Positions 17,133 to 25,447 of a stretch of DNA of 34,673 nucleotides are shown piece after piece; within the stretch, counting starts at the first letter, position 1, and every line of letters starts with the position of its first letter. Source of the DNA: Phycisphaerales bacterium UBA1926 (lineage in GTDB: Bacteria > Planctomycetota > Phycisphaerae > Phycisphaerales > UBA1924); the NCBI GenBank assembly GCA_002337215.1, contig DDFO01000038.1, positions 101,480 to 136,152 of the forward strand, in the 5' to 3' direction. The notes below the pieces were generated by a model. The model was not told the DNA's origin. It did no database searches and saw nothing but the letters and a program-made list of their open reading frames with translations. The position numbers and the translations under genes are program-made.

Positions 17133-18182
17133 TCACGCCGTCGCGGCTTCGGCTTCATTCTCAGCCGGCTCACCCAGGAACTTGCTCTCCAGCTCGCCGC
17201 GGATCTTCTCCATGGCCTTGTTCTGGATCTGACGCACACGCTCCTTGGTCACACCGATGATCTGACCCACCTGCTCAAGTGTCATGGGCTTCTCGGCGTT
17301 GCTGTTCTCAAGGCCGAACCGGTGCTCGATCACCGTCCGCTCAACCTCCGTCAACTCCGCACGGTTGTCCGTGACGATCGTCCGGACCTCCTCGGCAGCG
17401 TCCTTCTCGAAGGTCGCCCGCTTGGTCTCGAGGAAGTTCGACTTCTCCAGCTTCGGATCAAAGTCGGTCGGGAATCGCTGGCGGTACTTGCTCAGCTTCA
17501 TCCCCTGCCGGCTGAACGCCTTCAGGATCGCCCGGCACGCGTAGGTCGAGAACTTGTACCCCCGGCCCGCGTCGAACTTGTCCACCGCACGCAGCAGCGC
17601 CATGTTCCCCTCGGACACGAGGTCCGCGAAGTCCACCTCGCTCATCCGAGTCCGTTTCGCCATCGCGAGCACGAGCGCAAGGTTCGTCTCCGCGATCTGC
17701 TCACGGATCCGGTCGGCACGACGGTGCCACGACAGGATGTCGTGTGCCTGCTCAGGGGTCGGCTGCTTGTCCGCGTTCGACCAGATCTCGTCCTGCAGCC
17801 CACGGACCCGATGACGGGCGTAGTTGAACTGGTGGAAGAGCACCCGCTCCTCCGCCGCCGTCAGGATCACCTGCTGGCTGCTCTTCACGCTCCGCGTCCG
17901 CGTGCCCGAGTAGTCGTCCATGACCGGGTGATACCAGGTCGTGTCCGGCTGCTGGATGTCCGGTGCTTCGTCATAGATCGACTGCTCGGCCTTCTCCTCG
18001 TAGAAGACCTCGCTGTCGATGTAGTCCTGAGGCTTCACGAGAATCTGCTTGAGCAGACGCTCATCCTCGTGGGAGAGCCGACGGGTCGAGCCGCCAGTGC
18101 TCGACGAGCGGACACCGACACGCTCGCGGCGTTGGGTCTGCTCAATCGGGCTCGGTGATCGCTTCTGTGCGTTCGCCATCAT
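17133..18182 (-). CDS. Sigma-70 family RNA polymerase sigma factor
   Basis: 349 residues from ATG 18182, with AGGAAGG nine bases upstream (a second ATG follows). Longer reading to 18356 lacks such a site. It directs RNA polymerase to promoters. Region 2 is clear: ETNLALVLAMAKRTRMSEVDFADLVSEGNMALLRAVDKFD (E191-N193 in EGN), then GYKFSTYACRAILKAF for -10 recognition. Region 4 is LTEVERTVIEHRFGL...MTLEQVGQIIGVTKERVRQIQNKAMEKIRG, about residues 275-330. No region 1.1 is present, and region 3 is poorly conserved. The ~130-residue N-terminus holds a linker rich in acidic residues. It looks like an RpoD-related alternative sigma factor rather than an ECF type; which regulon it serves cannot be told. 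Confidence 0.9.
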   Translation of the reverse strand: MMANAQKRSPSPIEQTQRRERVGVRSSSTGGSTRRLSHEDERLLKQILVKPQDYIDSEVFYEEKAEQSIYDEAPDIQQPDTTWYHPVMDDYSGTRTRSVKSSQQVILTAAEERVLFHQFNYARHRVRGLQDEIWSNADKQPTPEQAHDILSWHRRADRIREQIAETNLALVLAMAKRTRMSEVDFADLVSEGNMALLRAVDKFDAGRGYKFSTYACRAILKAFSRQGMKLSKYRQRFPTDFDPKLEKSNFLETKRATFEKDAAEEVRTIVTDNRAELTEVERTVIEHRFGLENSNAEKPMTLEQVGQIIGVTKERVRQIQNKAMEKIRGELESKFLGEPAENEAEAATA

Positions 18183-18879
18183 CGCTGAATACCTTCCTCG
18201 TGGCCCGTCATGGGCCCGATTCCAAACAGGGGGCGAACCGTTCGGTCGGCTCCCGGTGAGTGCTGTTGTGTCAAACAGGTTTCCACGTCCGAGCCGGGCA
18301 ACGAAAGCTCGTGGTTCTTGCCGCGTTTGGTAGTCCGACAGCCCGGTCCTTACCAATACGAATTCCCGGCTCGAATGTTTCGCCTTACGTTCAGTGCTGA
18401 TGCACTTTCCGTATCTTCACCCAGGGTTTGTCCGAAATACCGTGGTCCTACGAATCCGCCAAGGCTTGCCGCCCCGACGCATCCTCATGTGCCCCCCGCA
18501 CTCTGTATCAGGGCCAGCCTCACGCCGGACCCTGACTCGTTCAAAGACAACCCCATCCGTGGGACCCCGCCGAACCGCCGTTTTCTGCGTCAACCAGCCC
18601 GAATCTCGTTTCGCGGGCTCAATTGACCGGCTCGGCACACCGACCTACGCTCTCGTTATCGGTCAAATCGCGACTCGACAGATTTCTGCCGAGCGGTCAT
18701 CGTACATGGAGCCGCCGATCCCGGCAACCGCCGACCGGCCTCTACCGCTGTCTGTTCGTAAATTGCGTAGAAATCTTGAATGATTCCACCTTAATCGGCG
18801 GCGAATCACTCGCTTAAACACCGTTCAAAAACCAAACATGATGACGGTAGCACACGCGATACAGCACAAGGAGAAATCC
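18183..18879 (+). other. 697-base divergent gap between the sigma factor and sodA
   Basis: No coding sequence with family resemblance or a ribosome-binding site is visible. The last ~100 bases before sodA are distinctly AT-richer than surroundings. A well-formed sigma-70 type promoter toward sodA is listed separately. A small inverted repeat, GCGA-N5-TCGC at about 18799, and GAATGATTC at about 18778 are possible operator remnants but unassigned. Confidence 0.4.
18623..18651 (+). promoter_or_regulatory. Candidate sigma-70 promoter upstream of sodA
   Basis: TTGACC (18623-18628) and TACGCT (18646-18651) are separated by exactly 17 bases. A transcript would start near 18658 and carry a ~220-base leader to sodA. 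It is one of the few places in the window with both hexamers. It could also serve nothing, since the leader is long. Confidence 0.4.
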
Positions 18880-19497
18880 ATGACCTACACCCTCCCCGAC
18901 CTTCCGTTCGCCAAAGACGCCCTCGAGCCTCACATCGATGCCACAACCATGGAGATCCACCACGGCAAGCACCACGCCGGGTACGTCTCCAAGGCCAACG
19001 ACGCTCTCAAGGGCACCGACCTCGAGGGCAAGCCCGTCGAAGAGGTCCTCCGAAGCATCGACAAGCTCCCCGCTGACAAGCAGACCGCGGTCCGCAACAA
19101 CGCGGGCGGGCACGCCAACCACACTCTCTTCTGGCAGGTCCTCGCGCCCGCCGGCAAGGGTGGGGGAGGCGCGCCGGAAGGCGACCTCGCCGACGCCATC
19201 AACGCCGCCTTCGGCTCCTTCGACAAGTTCAAGGAAGAGTTTGCCAATGCCGCCGCAACCCGCTTCGGCTCAGGCTGGGCATGGCTCGGCCTCGACGAGA
19301 ACGGCAAACTCCACGTTGGTTCCACCGCCAACCAGGATTCTCCGATCATGAACGGACACACCCCCATCCTCGGCCTCGATGTCTGGGAGCATGCCTACTA
19401 CCTCAACTACCAGAACAAGCGCCCCGACTACATCGCCGCGTTCTGGAACGTCGTGAATTGGCCCAAGGTCGCCGAGAACTTCGCCGCCGCGAAGTGA
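18880..19497 (+). CDS. sodA: Superoxide dismutase, Mn/Fe type (Mn-like)
   Basis: 205 residues from ATG 18880, with AAGGAG eight bases upstream. An in-frame ATG at 18838 lacks such a site. It converts superoxide to oxygen and peroxide. Metal ligands are visible: H27 (MEIHHGKHH), H81 ([10 protein letters not shown]), D167 and H171 ([19 protein letters not shown]). The GGH form before the second ligand and the Gln in [11 protein letters not shown] are typical of manganese enzymes; cambialistic use of iron is possible. There is no signal peptide, so it is cytoplasmic. It is followed by a strong terminator and is probably monocistronic. Confidence 0.96.
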   Translation: MTYTLPDLPFAKDALEPHIDATTMEIHHGKHHAGYVSKANDALKGTDLEGKPVEEVLRSIDKLPADKQTAVRNNAGGHANHTLFWQVLAPAGKGGGGAPEGDLADAINAAFGSFDKFKEEFANAAATRFGSGWAWLGLDENGKLHVGSTANQDSPIMNGHTPILGLDVWEHAYYLNYQNKRPDYIAAFWNVVNWPKVAENFAAAK

Positions 19498-19531
19498 TCC
19501 CGACTCGACCGAGTCATGATGCCAACCAAAC

Positions 19532-19559
19532 GAACCCCTCGCGCAAGCGAGGGGTTTTT
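19532..19559 (+). terminator. Intrinsic terminator after sodA
   Basis: CCCCTCGC and GCGAGGGG form a GC-rich stem around a short loop, followed by TTTTT. It lies ~35 bases after the sodA stop. Its presence rules out an early start (19516) for the next gene. Confidence 0.9.
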
Positions 19560-19584
19560 CATGGCTCATCGTTTGTCGCACCCG

Positions 19585-19590
19585 TACCCT
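19585..19590 (+). promoter_or_regulatory. -10 box (leaderless type) of the small membrane protein gene
   Basis: TACCCT ends exactly six bases before the ATG at 19597, so transcription would start at or within a base or two of the start codon. The same geometry occurs at thrS, padR, scoA and kdsA. Confidence 0.5.
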
Positions 19591-19596
19591 TCGAAC

Positions 19597-20193
19597 ATGC
19601 AACGCGCCGCCGGCTTGAAGAAAAACCTCCTCCTCACCCTCTGGCTCTGTCTCCCCTTCGCCGTCCTCGCCGCCATTGTCGCCATCATCTTCCTCTCCTA
19701 CGGCAACAAGAAAATGGACGCCCGCCCCGTCGGCCAGGGCGCCGCCGACACCGGAGGCGCCAACGCCCTTGGGGAACTCCTCGCCGGAAACAACCCCATC
19801 GAAAAAGAACGCACCGCCAAGGACCTCCGAGAGGGCCGACTCATCGACCCCCTCGACTGGTCCGATGGCATTGCTCTCACCATCGACGGCCTACCGGGTG
19901 ATGGGGCATTGCTCTTCACGTGGGGCGAGCGAGGAGTCGCCCGCAGCGTCTCGGCCGGGTCCGGGGATTCGACCAGCATCGACCGCAAGTGGATCGAGAG
20001 CGCTTTCCAGAACCTCAGCCCGACCGCCGGATTCTACCTTTCGACGGGAAACCTAGTCAGCCGCAACGGCCGCCCCGCGAGCGAGGATGGCGCCATCATC
20101 AAACTGAGTTTCCCGCTCGTCCCGGTAGCCGACGCACGACCAGGTGAACCGTTGAAGATCACGATCGATCTTTCGACAGATCCAAAGGACTGA
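19597..20193 (+). CDS. Single-span membrane protein of unknown function
   Basis: 198 residues from ATG 19597. Earlier in-frame ATGs at 19516 and 19561 are unlikely: the first lies before the sodA terminator and the second right after it with no signal. The protein has a short basic N-terminus (MQRAAGLKKN), one membrane helix (LLLTLWLCLPFAVLAAIVAIIFLSY, ~11-35), and a ~160-residue soluble domain, probably outside the cytoplasm. The domain has no motif I recognise; ITIDGLPGDGALLFTW and FPLVPVADARPGEPLKITIDL look like beta-strands. It converges on thrS with a 52-base gap. Confidence 0.65.
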   Translation: MQRAAGLKKNLLLTLWLCLPFAVLAAIVAIIFLSYGNKKMDARPVGQGAADTGGANALGELLAGNNPIEKERTAKDLREGRLIDPLDWSDGIALTIDGLPGDGALLFTWGERGVARSVSAGSGDSTSIDRKWIESAFQNLSPTAGFYLSTGNLVSRNGRPASEDGAIIKLSFPLVPVADARPGEPLKITIDLSTDPKD

Positions 20194-20245
20194 CTCAGAT
20201 CACGCGGGCGTCAGGTGCCAGTTATTGGTGGAATGGGCGTGGGCC

Positions 20246-22324
20246 TCAAACCCCCGCCGCCTCGAACCGCTCCACGAGCCGAGTCGATCCCTTGCACGCG
20301 ATCTCTGCGACCACCCCCTCGACAAACTCATCGGTCGGCAGCGATCCCAGCGCGTCGTTGATCCCGAACGCCCGCACGTTCACCGCGCCGGCCTCCTCGT
20401 CCCGCGGGCCCACAACCGCCGAGTAGGGGATCTTCATCCGCGCCGCGCTCTTGATCTTCGCCTGCACCCGGTCGTTGTTCAGGTCCACCGTCGCCCGCAC
20501 CCCACGGGCCACCAGCCGGTCGCACAGCGCCTGCGCATACTCGTTCGACTTCTCGCTCACCGGCAGCACCCGCACCTGCTCGGGGCTCAGCCACAGCGGG
20601 AACGCCCCCCCAAAGTGCTCGATCAGCACGCCGACGAACCGCTCCATCGAGCCGAATGGCGCCCGGTGAATCATCACAGGGCGGTGGGTGGTGTTGTCCG
20701 ACCCGATGTACTCGAGCCCGAACCGTTCGGGCAGGTTGTAATCCACCTGCACCGTTCCCAACTGCCACTCACGACCGATCACATCCTTCACGACAAAGTC
20801 GATCTTGGGCCCATAGAACGCCGCCTCGCCGGGTTCTTCGGTAAACGGAACCCCGAGGCTCGCCGCCGCCGCACGGCACGCGGCCTCCGCCCTGTCCCAA
20901 TTCGCCGGATCCCCGATGTACTTGCTCGAGTCGACATCACGCAGCCCGACCCGCACGCGGTACTCGGTGATGCCGAGCGCGTCGAAGATTGTCTTCACAA
21001 GCGACAGACACCCCTGCACCTCGTCGCCCACCTGCTCGGGCAGGCAGAACAGGTGCGCATCATCCTGCGTGAACCCCCGCACCCGCGTCATCCCGTTCAA
21101 TTCGCCCGATTGCTCCCAGCGGTACACCGTCCCGAACTCCGCCAGCCGAACCGGGAGTTCCTTGTACGACCGAGGCTTGCTCGCGTAGATCTTGATGTGG
21201 TGCGGGCAGTTCATCGGGCGCAGCATGTAGCCCTCGATATCCCCGTCGCCCATCGAGTTGGAAAGCTGCCCGCACGTGCACCCCTCGTCGGCGAGCATTG
21301 CCAGATGCTCGCGATCCACCAGAGGCGGGAACTGGCTTTCTTGGTAATACGGGAAGTGCCCGCTCGTCTTGTACAAGCCGAGCTTGCCGATCTGCGGCGT
21401 GAAAACCTCGAAGTAGCCCTGCTTCTGCAACTCCGCCCCGATGAAGGTCTGCAGTTCCTTCCGCACGATCGCCCCGCGCGGCGTCCACAGAATCAACCCC
21501 TGCCCGACCGCATCATCAATATGGAACAACTCAAGCTGCTTCCCGAGCACGCGGTGGTCCCGCTTCTTCGCCTCTTCGAGTGCGTGCAGGTGCGCGTCCA
21601 GATCCTTCTTGCTGAAGAACGCCGTCCCGTATACCCGCGTCAACCGGTCGCTGTTTTCATCCCCGTGCCAGTACGACGACGCGAGGCTCATCACCTTCGC
21701 CGCACCGATCCGCCCCGTGCTGGGCACGTGAGGTCCACGGCACAGGTCCTCCCAGTTGTCCCCAGGCGTCCCCGTCGCATACCAACTCAACGCGTCCGAC
21801 CCCGCCGCAACAGCCCGCTGCGCGTTGTCGACCTTGTACTTGCTCCCCTCCGCCTCGAGCTTCTTCATCCCATCATCCACCGGCATCTCATACCGCGTGA
21901 ACGCCCGGTCCTCCTTCGCGATCGCCGCCATCTCCTTCTCGATCGCCTCGAAGTCCCCCTCCCGCAGCGGCCGATCCTCCGGGAACGCGATGTCGTAATA
22001 GAACCCCGTCTCCAGCGGCGGCCCGTACACCAGCATCGCCCCGGGAACCACCCGCTGGATCGCCTCCGCCATCACGTGCGCCGCCGAATGCCGCAGCAGG
22101 AACAGCGCCTCCGCGTCCGGCTTCCCATCCCGTGTCTTCTCGGTGATCAACGCCAGCGCGCAGTCCGAATCGAGCACCGTCGAGAGGTCGCTGAGCACCC
22201 CGTCCACCTTCGCGCCCACGGCCGCTTTCGCAAGCCGAGACCCAATCGACTCCGCGACCTCATACGCCGTCACGGGCGATTCAAACTCTTTGACAGTCCC
22301 ATCCGGCAGCGTGATCTTCACCAT
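20246..22324 (-). CDS. thrS: Threonyl-tRNA synthetase
   Basis: 692 residues, a little longer than the ~640 usual. It charges tRNA-Thr. Domain order: TGS domain (1-~65, VKITLPDGTVKEFESPVTAYEVA), editing domain with the zinc-type HxxxH pattern in RHSAAHVMAEAIQ, then the class II catalytic core with LRPMNCPHHIKIY (C373 is a zinc ligand), TVYRWEQSGELNGMTRVRGFTQDDAHLFC (motif 2), and FGSMERFVGVLIEH (motif 3). The C-terminal anticodon domain is LWLSPEQVRVLPVSEKSNEYAQAL...VDLNNDRVQAKIKSA. All are intact. There is no T-box-like leader. The start codon is preceded by a TAGGAT box only six bases upstream. Confidence 0.97.
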   Translation of the reverse strand: MVKITLPDGTVKEFESPVTAYEVAESIGSRLAKAAVGAKVDGVLSDLSTVLDSDCALALITEKTRDGKPDAEALFLLRHSAAHVMAEAIQRVVPGAMLVYGPPLETGFYYDIAFPEDRPLREGDFEAIEKEMAAIAKEDRAFTRYEMPVDDGMKKLEAEGSKYKVDNAQRAVAAGSDALSWYATGTPGDNWEDLCRGPHVPSTGRIGAAKVMSLASSYWHGDENSDRLTRVYGTAFFSKKDLDAHLHALEEAKKRDHRVLGKQLELFHIDDAVGQGLILWTPRGAIVRKELQTFIGAELQKQGYFEVFTPQIGKLGLYKTSGHFPYYQESQFPPLVDREHLAMLADEGCTCGQLSNSMGDGDIEGYMLRPMNCPHHIKIYASKPRSYKELPVRLAEFGTVYRWEQSGELNGMTRVRGFTQDDAHLFCLPEQVGDEVQGCLSLVKTIFDALGITEYRVRVGLRDVDSSKYIGDPANWDRAEAACRAAAASLGVPFTEEPGEAAFYGPKIDFVVKDVIGREWQLGTVQVDYNLPERFGLEYIGSDNTTHRPVMIHRAPFGSMERFVGVLIEHFGGAFPLWLSPEQVRVLPVSEKSNEYAQALCDRLVARGVRATVDLNNDRVQAKIKSAARMKIPYSAVVGPRDEEAGAVNVRAFGINDALGSLPTDEFVEGVVAEIACKGSTRLVERFEAAGV

Positions 22325-22330
22325 GCCGCG

Positions 22331-22336
22331 ATCCTA
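22331..22336 (-). promoter_or_regulatory. -10 box (leaderless type) of thrS
   Basis: Read on the - strand, TAGGAT-CGCGGC-ATG: the hexamer ends six bases before the thrS start codon. No Shine-Dalgarno sequence fits between. A leaderless thrS mRNA is inferred. Confidence 0.5.
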
Positions 22337-22487
22337 CGCGACCCACCAATCCAAGACCGCCCGGCATCCCAGACAACACCACACCAGTCAACAACGCCGG
22401 GTGCCACCACTCGCCGCTCCGCGGCGCAGTGGTGCGTCTACCGCCCCCCACGCAAAAAAATCCCCCAATCCCCAAATACTCGCAACC

Positions 22488-22511
22488 AGATATATCGAAA
22501 TCAGATATATT
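22488..22511 (+). promoter_or_regulatory. PadR operator overlapping a leaderless promoter
   Basis: ATATATC (22490-22496) and GATATAT (22504-22510) form a perfect 7-base inverted repeat with a 7-base spacer. The same stretch contains the direct repeat AGATATAT. The right arm includes TATATT (22506-22511), a -10 box ending six bases before the padR ATG. Binding of PadR here would block its own transcription. The AT content stands out in this GC-rich genome. Confidence 0.65.
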
Positions 22512-22517
22512 GCAGGC

Positions 22518-22937
22518 ATGGCACCCACACCCCCAGCCCCGAAGCTCTCCCCATCCCACGCCGAGCTCCTCGTGCTCGCGACGCTCGCCGACGCCCCCTC
22601 CTACGGCTACGCGATCACGCGAGACATCCAGGCCCGATCCGAAGGCGACTTCGCCCTGGGACCCGCCAAGCTCTACCCGCTCCTCGCCAAACTCGAGAAA
22701 CAGGGCCTCGTCACAACCTCATGGGAAGAGGTCAAGGCCGCGACCAACAGCCCGACCGCCACCCCGACCGACACCGACGACGAGCCCAAAGGCCGACGCC
22801 GCAAGTGGTACACCCTCTCCAGGAAGGGCACCAAACGCCTCGACCAGCACATCCAGGCCCACCGCCGCTTCACCGCCCTCGTCGACGCCTTCCTCCCGCC
22901 CGCCCCAGCAAACAGCAGCAGGGGGGCTACGGCGTGA
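22518..22937 (+). CDS. PadR-family transcriptional regulator
   Basis: 139 residues from ATG 22518; upstream in-frame codons run through the promoter and the 5' end of thrS, so they are excluded. The PadR winged helix is clear: LSPSHAELLVLATLADAPSYGYAITRDIQARSEGDF, then ALGPAKLYPLLAKLEKQGLVTTSWEE, with the wing interrupted by a Thr/Asp/Pro-rich loop before GRRRKWYTLSRKGTKRL. A C-terminal dimerisation helix follows. The stop overlaps the GTG start of the next gene (GTGA at 22934-22937). PadR genes coupled to permease-prefix proteins are a common arrangement in which the regulator controls the pair. A palindromic AT-rich operator sits directly upstream. Confidence 0.9.
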   Translation: MAPTPPAPKLSPSHAELLVLATLADAPSYGYAITRDIQARSEGDFALGPAKLYPLLAKLEKQGLVTTSWEEVKAATNSPTATPTDTDDEPKGRRRKWYTLSRKGTKRLDQHIQAHRRFTALVDAFLPPAPANSSRGATA

Positions 22938-24643
22938 CCAATTCCCCTTCCGACAGAGCGCCGTCCTCCTCCCGTTCCCCCAATGGGGAGAGGGCCGGGC
23001 TGAGGGGCTCCTCCGCTTCCGTCTCTTCGTCCTCTTACATCTCCTCCCCCGTCACCGACGGGGGAGGTGGCCCGCCCCACCTCAAAAACATTGGGTCGGA
23101 GGGGGTGCCTCCCTGTTCCTCTCCCTCTTCTCCTTCCGGAAACAGAGTCACCCCCTCCACCCAGGACCCCATCCAACGCTGGCTTGACATCTTCATGCCC
23201 ATGACAGGCCTCCCCAAGGCCCGCCAGGCAGACATCCGGGCCGAACTCGAAGACCATCTCCGCGCCCGCGTCGATGACCTCATGATCACGGGCCTTTCTG
23301 AACCCGAGGCCGTCCAGCAAGCCGTCAACGAGCTCGGCGAGACTGCGCACCTCGCCAGGCAATTCCGCACCGCACTCAAACCCAAGAGGATCTCCCCCAT
23401 GCACACCGCCCTCATCGCCATCGCGGGCTCCGCCCTCACCCTCGGCGTCTTCTCCACCATCAACACCCCCAACACCATCCCAGCCCAAGCCACCACCGCC
23501 GCGGCCCTCGCCGCCAGCGAAAACGCCGAAGCCGACAACCTCGCCAACGCCGTCCCGACGGCCGACTACGCCTTTGCCAAAGGCGGCACCATCGACCTCC
23601 GCACCGCCACACTCACCACCATCTTCGACCAGGTCCGCACGAACCTCGACCGCCCCCTCGTCATCCACTGGGAGCACCTCGAACAGATCGGCATCCCCAA
23701 GGACCAACCCATCGGCCTCGACGCCGACCCCGTCCCCACAGAAGTCGCCCTCCGCCTCGCCATCCAACGAGCCGAAACCGAAGACTTCGGCGGCATCGCC
23801 ATCGTCGATCACCCGGACGCCGTCGAGATCACCACCACCGAATACCTCGACCACCGCACCAAGCAGATCAAACCCCACAACATCACCGATCTGATCGTCC
23901 ACTACGAAATACCGATGATGCGTGCACCGGGCGAGATCGGGGTCAATCGCCAGACCGCCGAAAAAGCAGGCCGCGAGATCCTCGAGACCATCATGCCCCT
24001 CGCCTCCCGCGACGACTGGACCGAGTACGGCGGTGCCCTCGCCACCGCCTCCATCGTCGGCAACAGCATCATCGTCGACGCACCCGCTCGAATCCACGCC
24101 GAGGTCAAGCAGGTCATCGAAATGATGCAGGCCGAAGTCACGCGATTCATCCAAGCACAAGAGCAATCCGCGGCACGCCTTGAGCAGGAGAAGGCGGCCA
24201 GAGTCGACGCGCTCGCGATCAAACTCGATAGCCTGAGAGAATCCATCACGAACATGTCCGGCGAAGAGCGTCGGATCGAGATCCGTAGGAAGGTCGCAGT
24301 CGAGGAAGCGGCCCGCGCATCTCATGCCATCCACACACTCCAAAACAACGGCGCAGACCGGATACGAGAACTAAACCCGGACCACGAGTATCTCCACCTC
24401 AGCGAAGAGCAACTCGATGACGTCAAAAACGACGCGGCCGAACGCGCAGCCAAACTCGAAGCCGAACTCGCAGACATCCAAATCAGAATCGGCGACGCCA
24501 AGACCTACCGGCAAAGCGTTCTAAATCAACTCGTCCAACTCGACTACGCCCCCGCCGTCAGCGAGTCGCGTACCGCGAGGCAACGGCGCGGTAGGCAAAT
24601 GAAAGCCGAGGCTTCAAGCACCGGTTCAACCGATCAGAACTGA
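22934..24643 (+). CDS. Permease-prefix-domain membrane protein with STN-like domain and coiled coil
   Basis: 569 residues from GTG 22934, overlapping the padR stop by four bases. Residues ~10-70 are Ser/Pro-rich and largely made by two interspersed repeats (SPNGERAGLRG and IGSEGVPP). A permease prefix domain (~78-155: DPIQRWLDIFMPMTGLPKARQADIRAELEDHLRARV...SEPEAVQQAVNELG) follows. Next is a membrane helix from ~156 (MHTALIAIAGSALTLGVF), then a region resembling a secretin/TonB short N-terminal domain (IDLRTATLTTIFDQVRTNLDRPLVIHWEHLE and ALRLAIQRAE...IVDHPDAVEITTTEYL). The last ~170 residues are a charged coiled coil. It is probably an inner-membrane protein under PadR control. Function is unknown; domain names are by pattern. 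Confidence 0.78.
   Translation: MTNSPSDRAPSSSRSPNGERAGLRGSSASVSSSSYISSPVTDGGGGPPHLKNIGSEGVPPCSSPSSPSGNRVTPSTQDPIQRWLDIFMPMTGLPKARQADIRAELEDHLRARVDDLMITGLSEPEAVQQAVNELGETAHLARQFRTALKPKRISPMHTALIAIAGSALTLGVFSTINTPNTIPAQATTAAALAASENAEADNLANAVPTADYAFAKGGTIDLRTATLTTIFDQVRTNLDRPLVIHWEHLEQIGIPKDQPIGLDADPVPTEVALRLAIQRAETEDFGGIAIVDHPDAVEITTTEYLDHRTKQIKPHNITDLIVHYEIPMMRAPGEIGVNRQTAEKAGREILETIMPLASRDDWTEYGGALATASIVGNSIIVDAPARIHAEVKQVIEMMQAEVTRFIQAQEQSAARLEQEKAARVDALAIKLDSLRESITNMSGEERRIEIRRKVAVEEAARASHAIHTLQNNGADRIRELNPDHEYLHLSEEQLDDVKNDAAERAAKLEAELADIQIRIGDAKTYRQSVLNQLVQLDYAPAVSESRTARQRRGRQMKAEASSTGSTDQN
22985..23008 (+). repeat. Interspersed repeat A, copy 1
   Basis: 24-base core beginning GGGGAGAGGGCCGGG, preceded by a pyrimidine arm (CCGTTCCCCC) that can pair with it. 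It lies inside the permease-prefix gene and is read NGERAGLRG. It differs from copies 2 and 3 at one core base. Confidence 0.75.
23044..23113 (+). repeat. Interspersed repeat B, copy 1
   Basis: Shares GGAGGTGGCCCGC and, after a variable spacer, GGGTCGGAGGGGGTGCCTCCC-type sequence with the copy at 28.9 kb. It lies 36 bases after repeat A copy 1. It is read in the host gene as ...GSEGVPP. Confidence 0.7.
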
Positions 24644-24784
24644 ACCGACCGCCAAGACCAATCCCTTCGGAGGGCCGGATCCAACCGATCCCGCCCCCCA
24701 TTCGCCCCCCTTTGACACCACGCCCCGCACCCGTCATCATGTGCCCCGATCCAGCCCCTCCCCAACCGATCGGGCCCACACGCG

Positions 24785-25273
24785 ATGATCTGCCCATACT
24801 GCGGCTCCAACGACGACAAAGTCATCGACTCCCGCTCCACCGAAGCGGGCAAGGTCATCCGCCGCCGACGCCAGTGCCTCGCCTGCGACAAACGCTTCAC
24901 CACCTACGAACGCGTCGAGCAGGCCAACCGCCTCATGGTCATCAAAAAGGACGGCTCCCGCGTCCCCTTCAACCCCGACAACGTCGCCAAGGGCCTCGCC
25001 GCCGCCGTCGGGAAACTCCCGATTCCCGAAGATGAGAAAGTCTCCCTCGTCGCCGAGGTCGAAGAAGAACTCCACCGCGAGTTCGAGCGCGAGGTCTCCA
25101 GCCGCGTCATCGGCGAACGCGTCATGGGCCGTCTCCGCGCCCTCCACCCCGTCGCCTACATCCGCTTCGTCACCGAACACCTCGAACTCGGCACCCTCGG
25201 CGAGATCCAACGCGAACTCGGCGACCTCATCCAACGCCCCGGCGAAGTCCGAGACCAGCAAGACCTCTTCTAG
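24785..25273 (+). CDS. nrdR: Transcriptional repressor NrdR
   Basis: 162 residues. It represses ribonucleotide reductase genes according to ATP/dATP level. The N-terminal zinc ribbon has all four cysteines (C3, C6, C31, C34 in MICPYCGS and QCLACDKRFTTYER), and the ATP-cone domain follows (LMVIKKDGSRVPFNPDNVAKGLAAAV). Length is typical (150-165). No reductase gene is nearby. The ATG has no clear Shine-Dalgarno sequence. Confidence 0.96.
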   Translation: MICPYCGSNDDKVIDSRSTEAGKVIRRRRQCLACDKRFTTYERVEQANRLMVIKKDGSRVPFNPDNVAKGLAAAVGKLPIPEDEKVSLVAEVEEELHREFEREVSSRVIGERVMGRLRALHPVAYIRFVTEHLELGTLGEIQRELGDLIQRPGEVRDQQDLF

Positions 25274-25447
25274 ATCTTCTCCAACCGAAGCCGATGGTCA
25301 CGGCCGCGCCGCGAGAATCCACCCCGGCGTAGGACGTTTCCGTCCGATTTCTCCACCGCAGACCACACCCAAACCGGTATGCTCATCGAAATACGCACAA
25401 AGCCGAGGGGTGCTCTCTCGATGCACGTGCCTCTGGGGAGAGAACAA

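Noticed and set aside
20225..22933. Long + strand frame joined to the permease-prefix gene (1472 residues in total)
   Set aside because: The part before 22934 is antisense to thrS and overlaps padR in another phase; the GTGA overlap gives the natural start.
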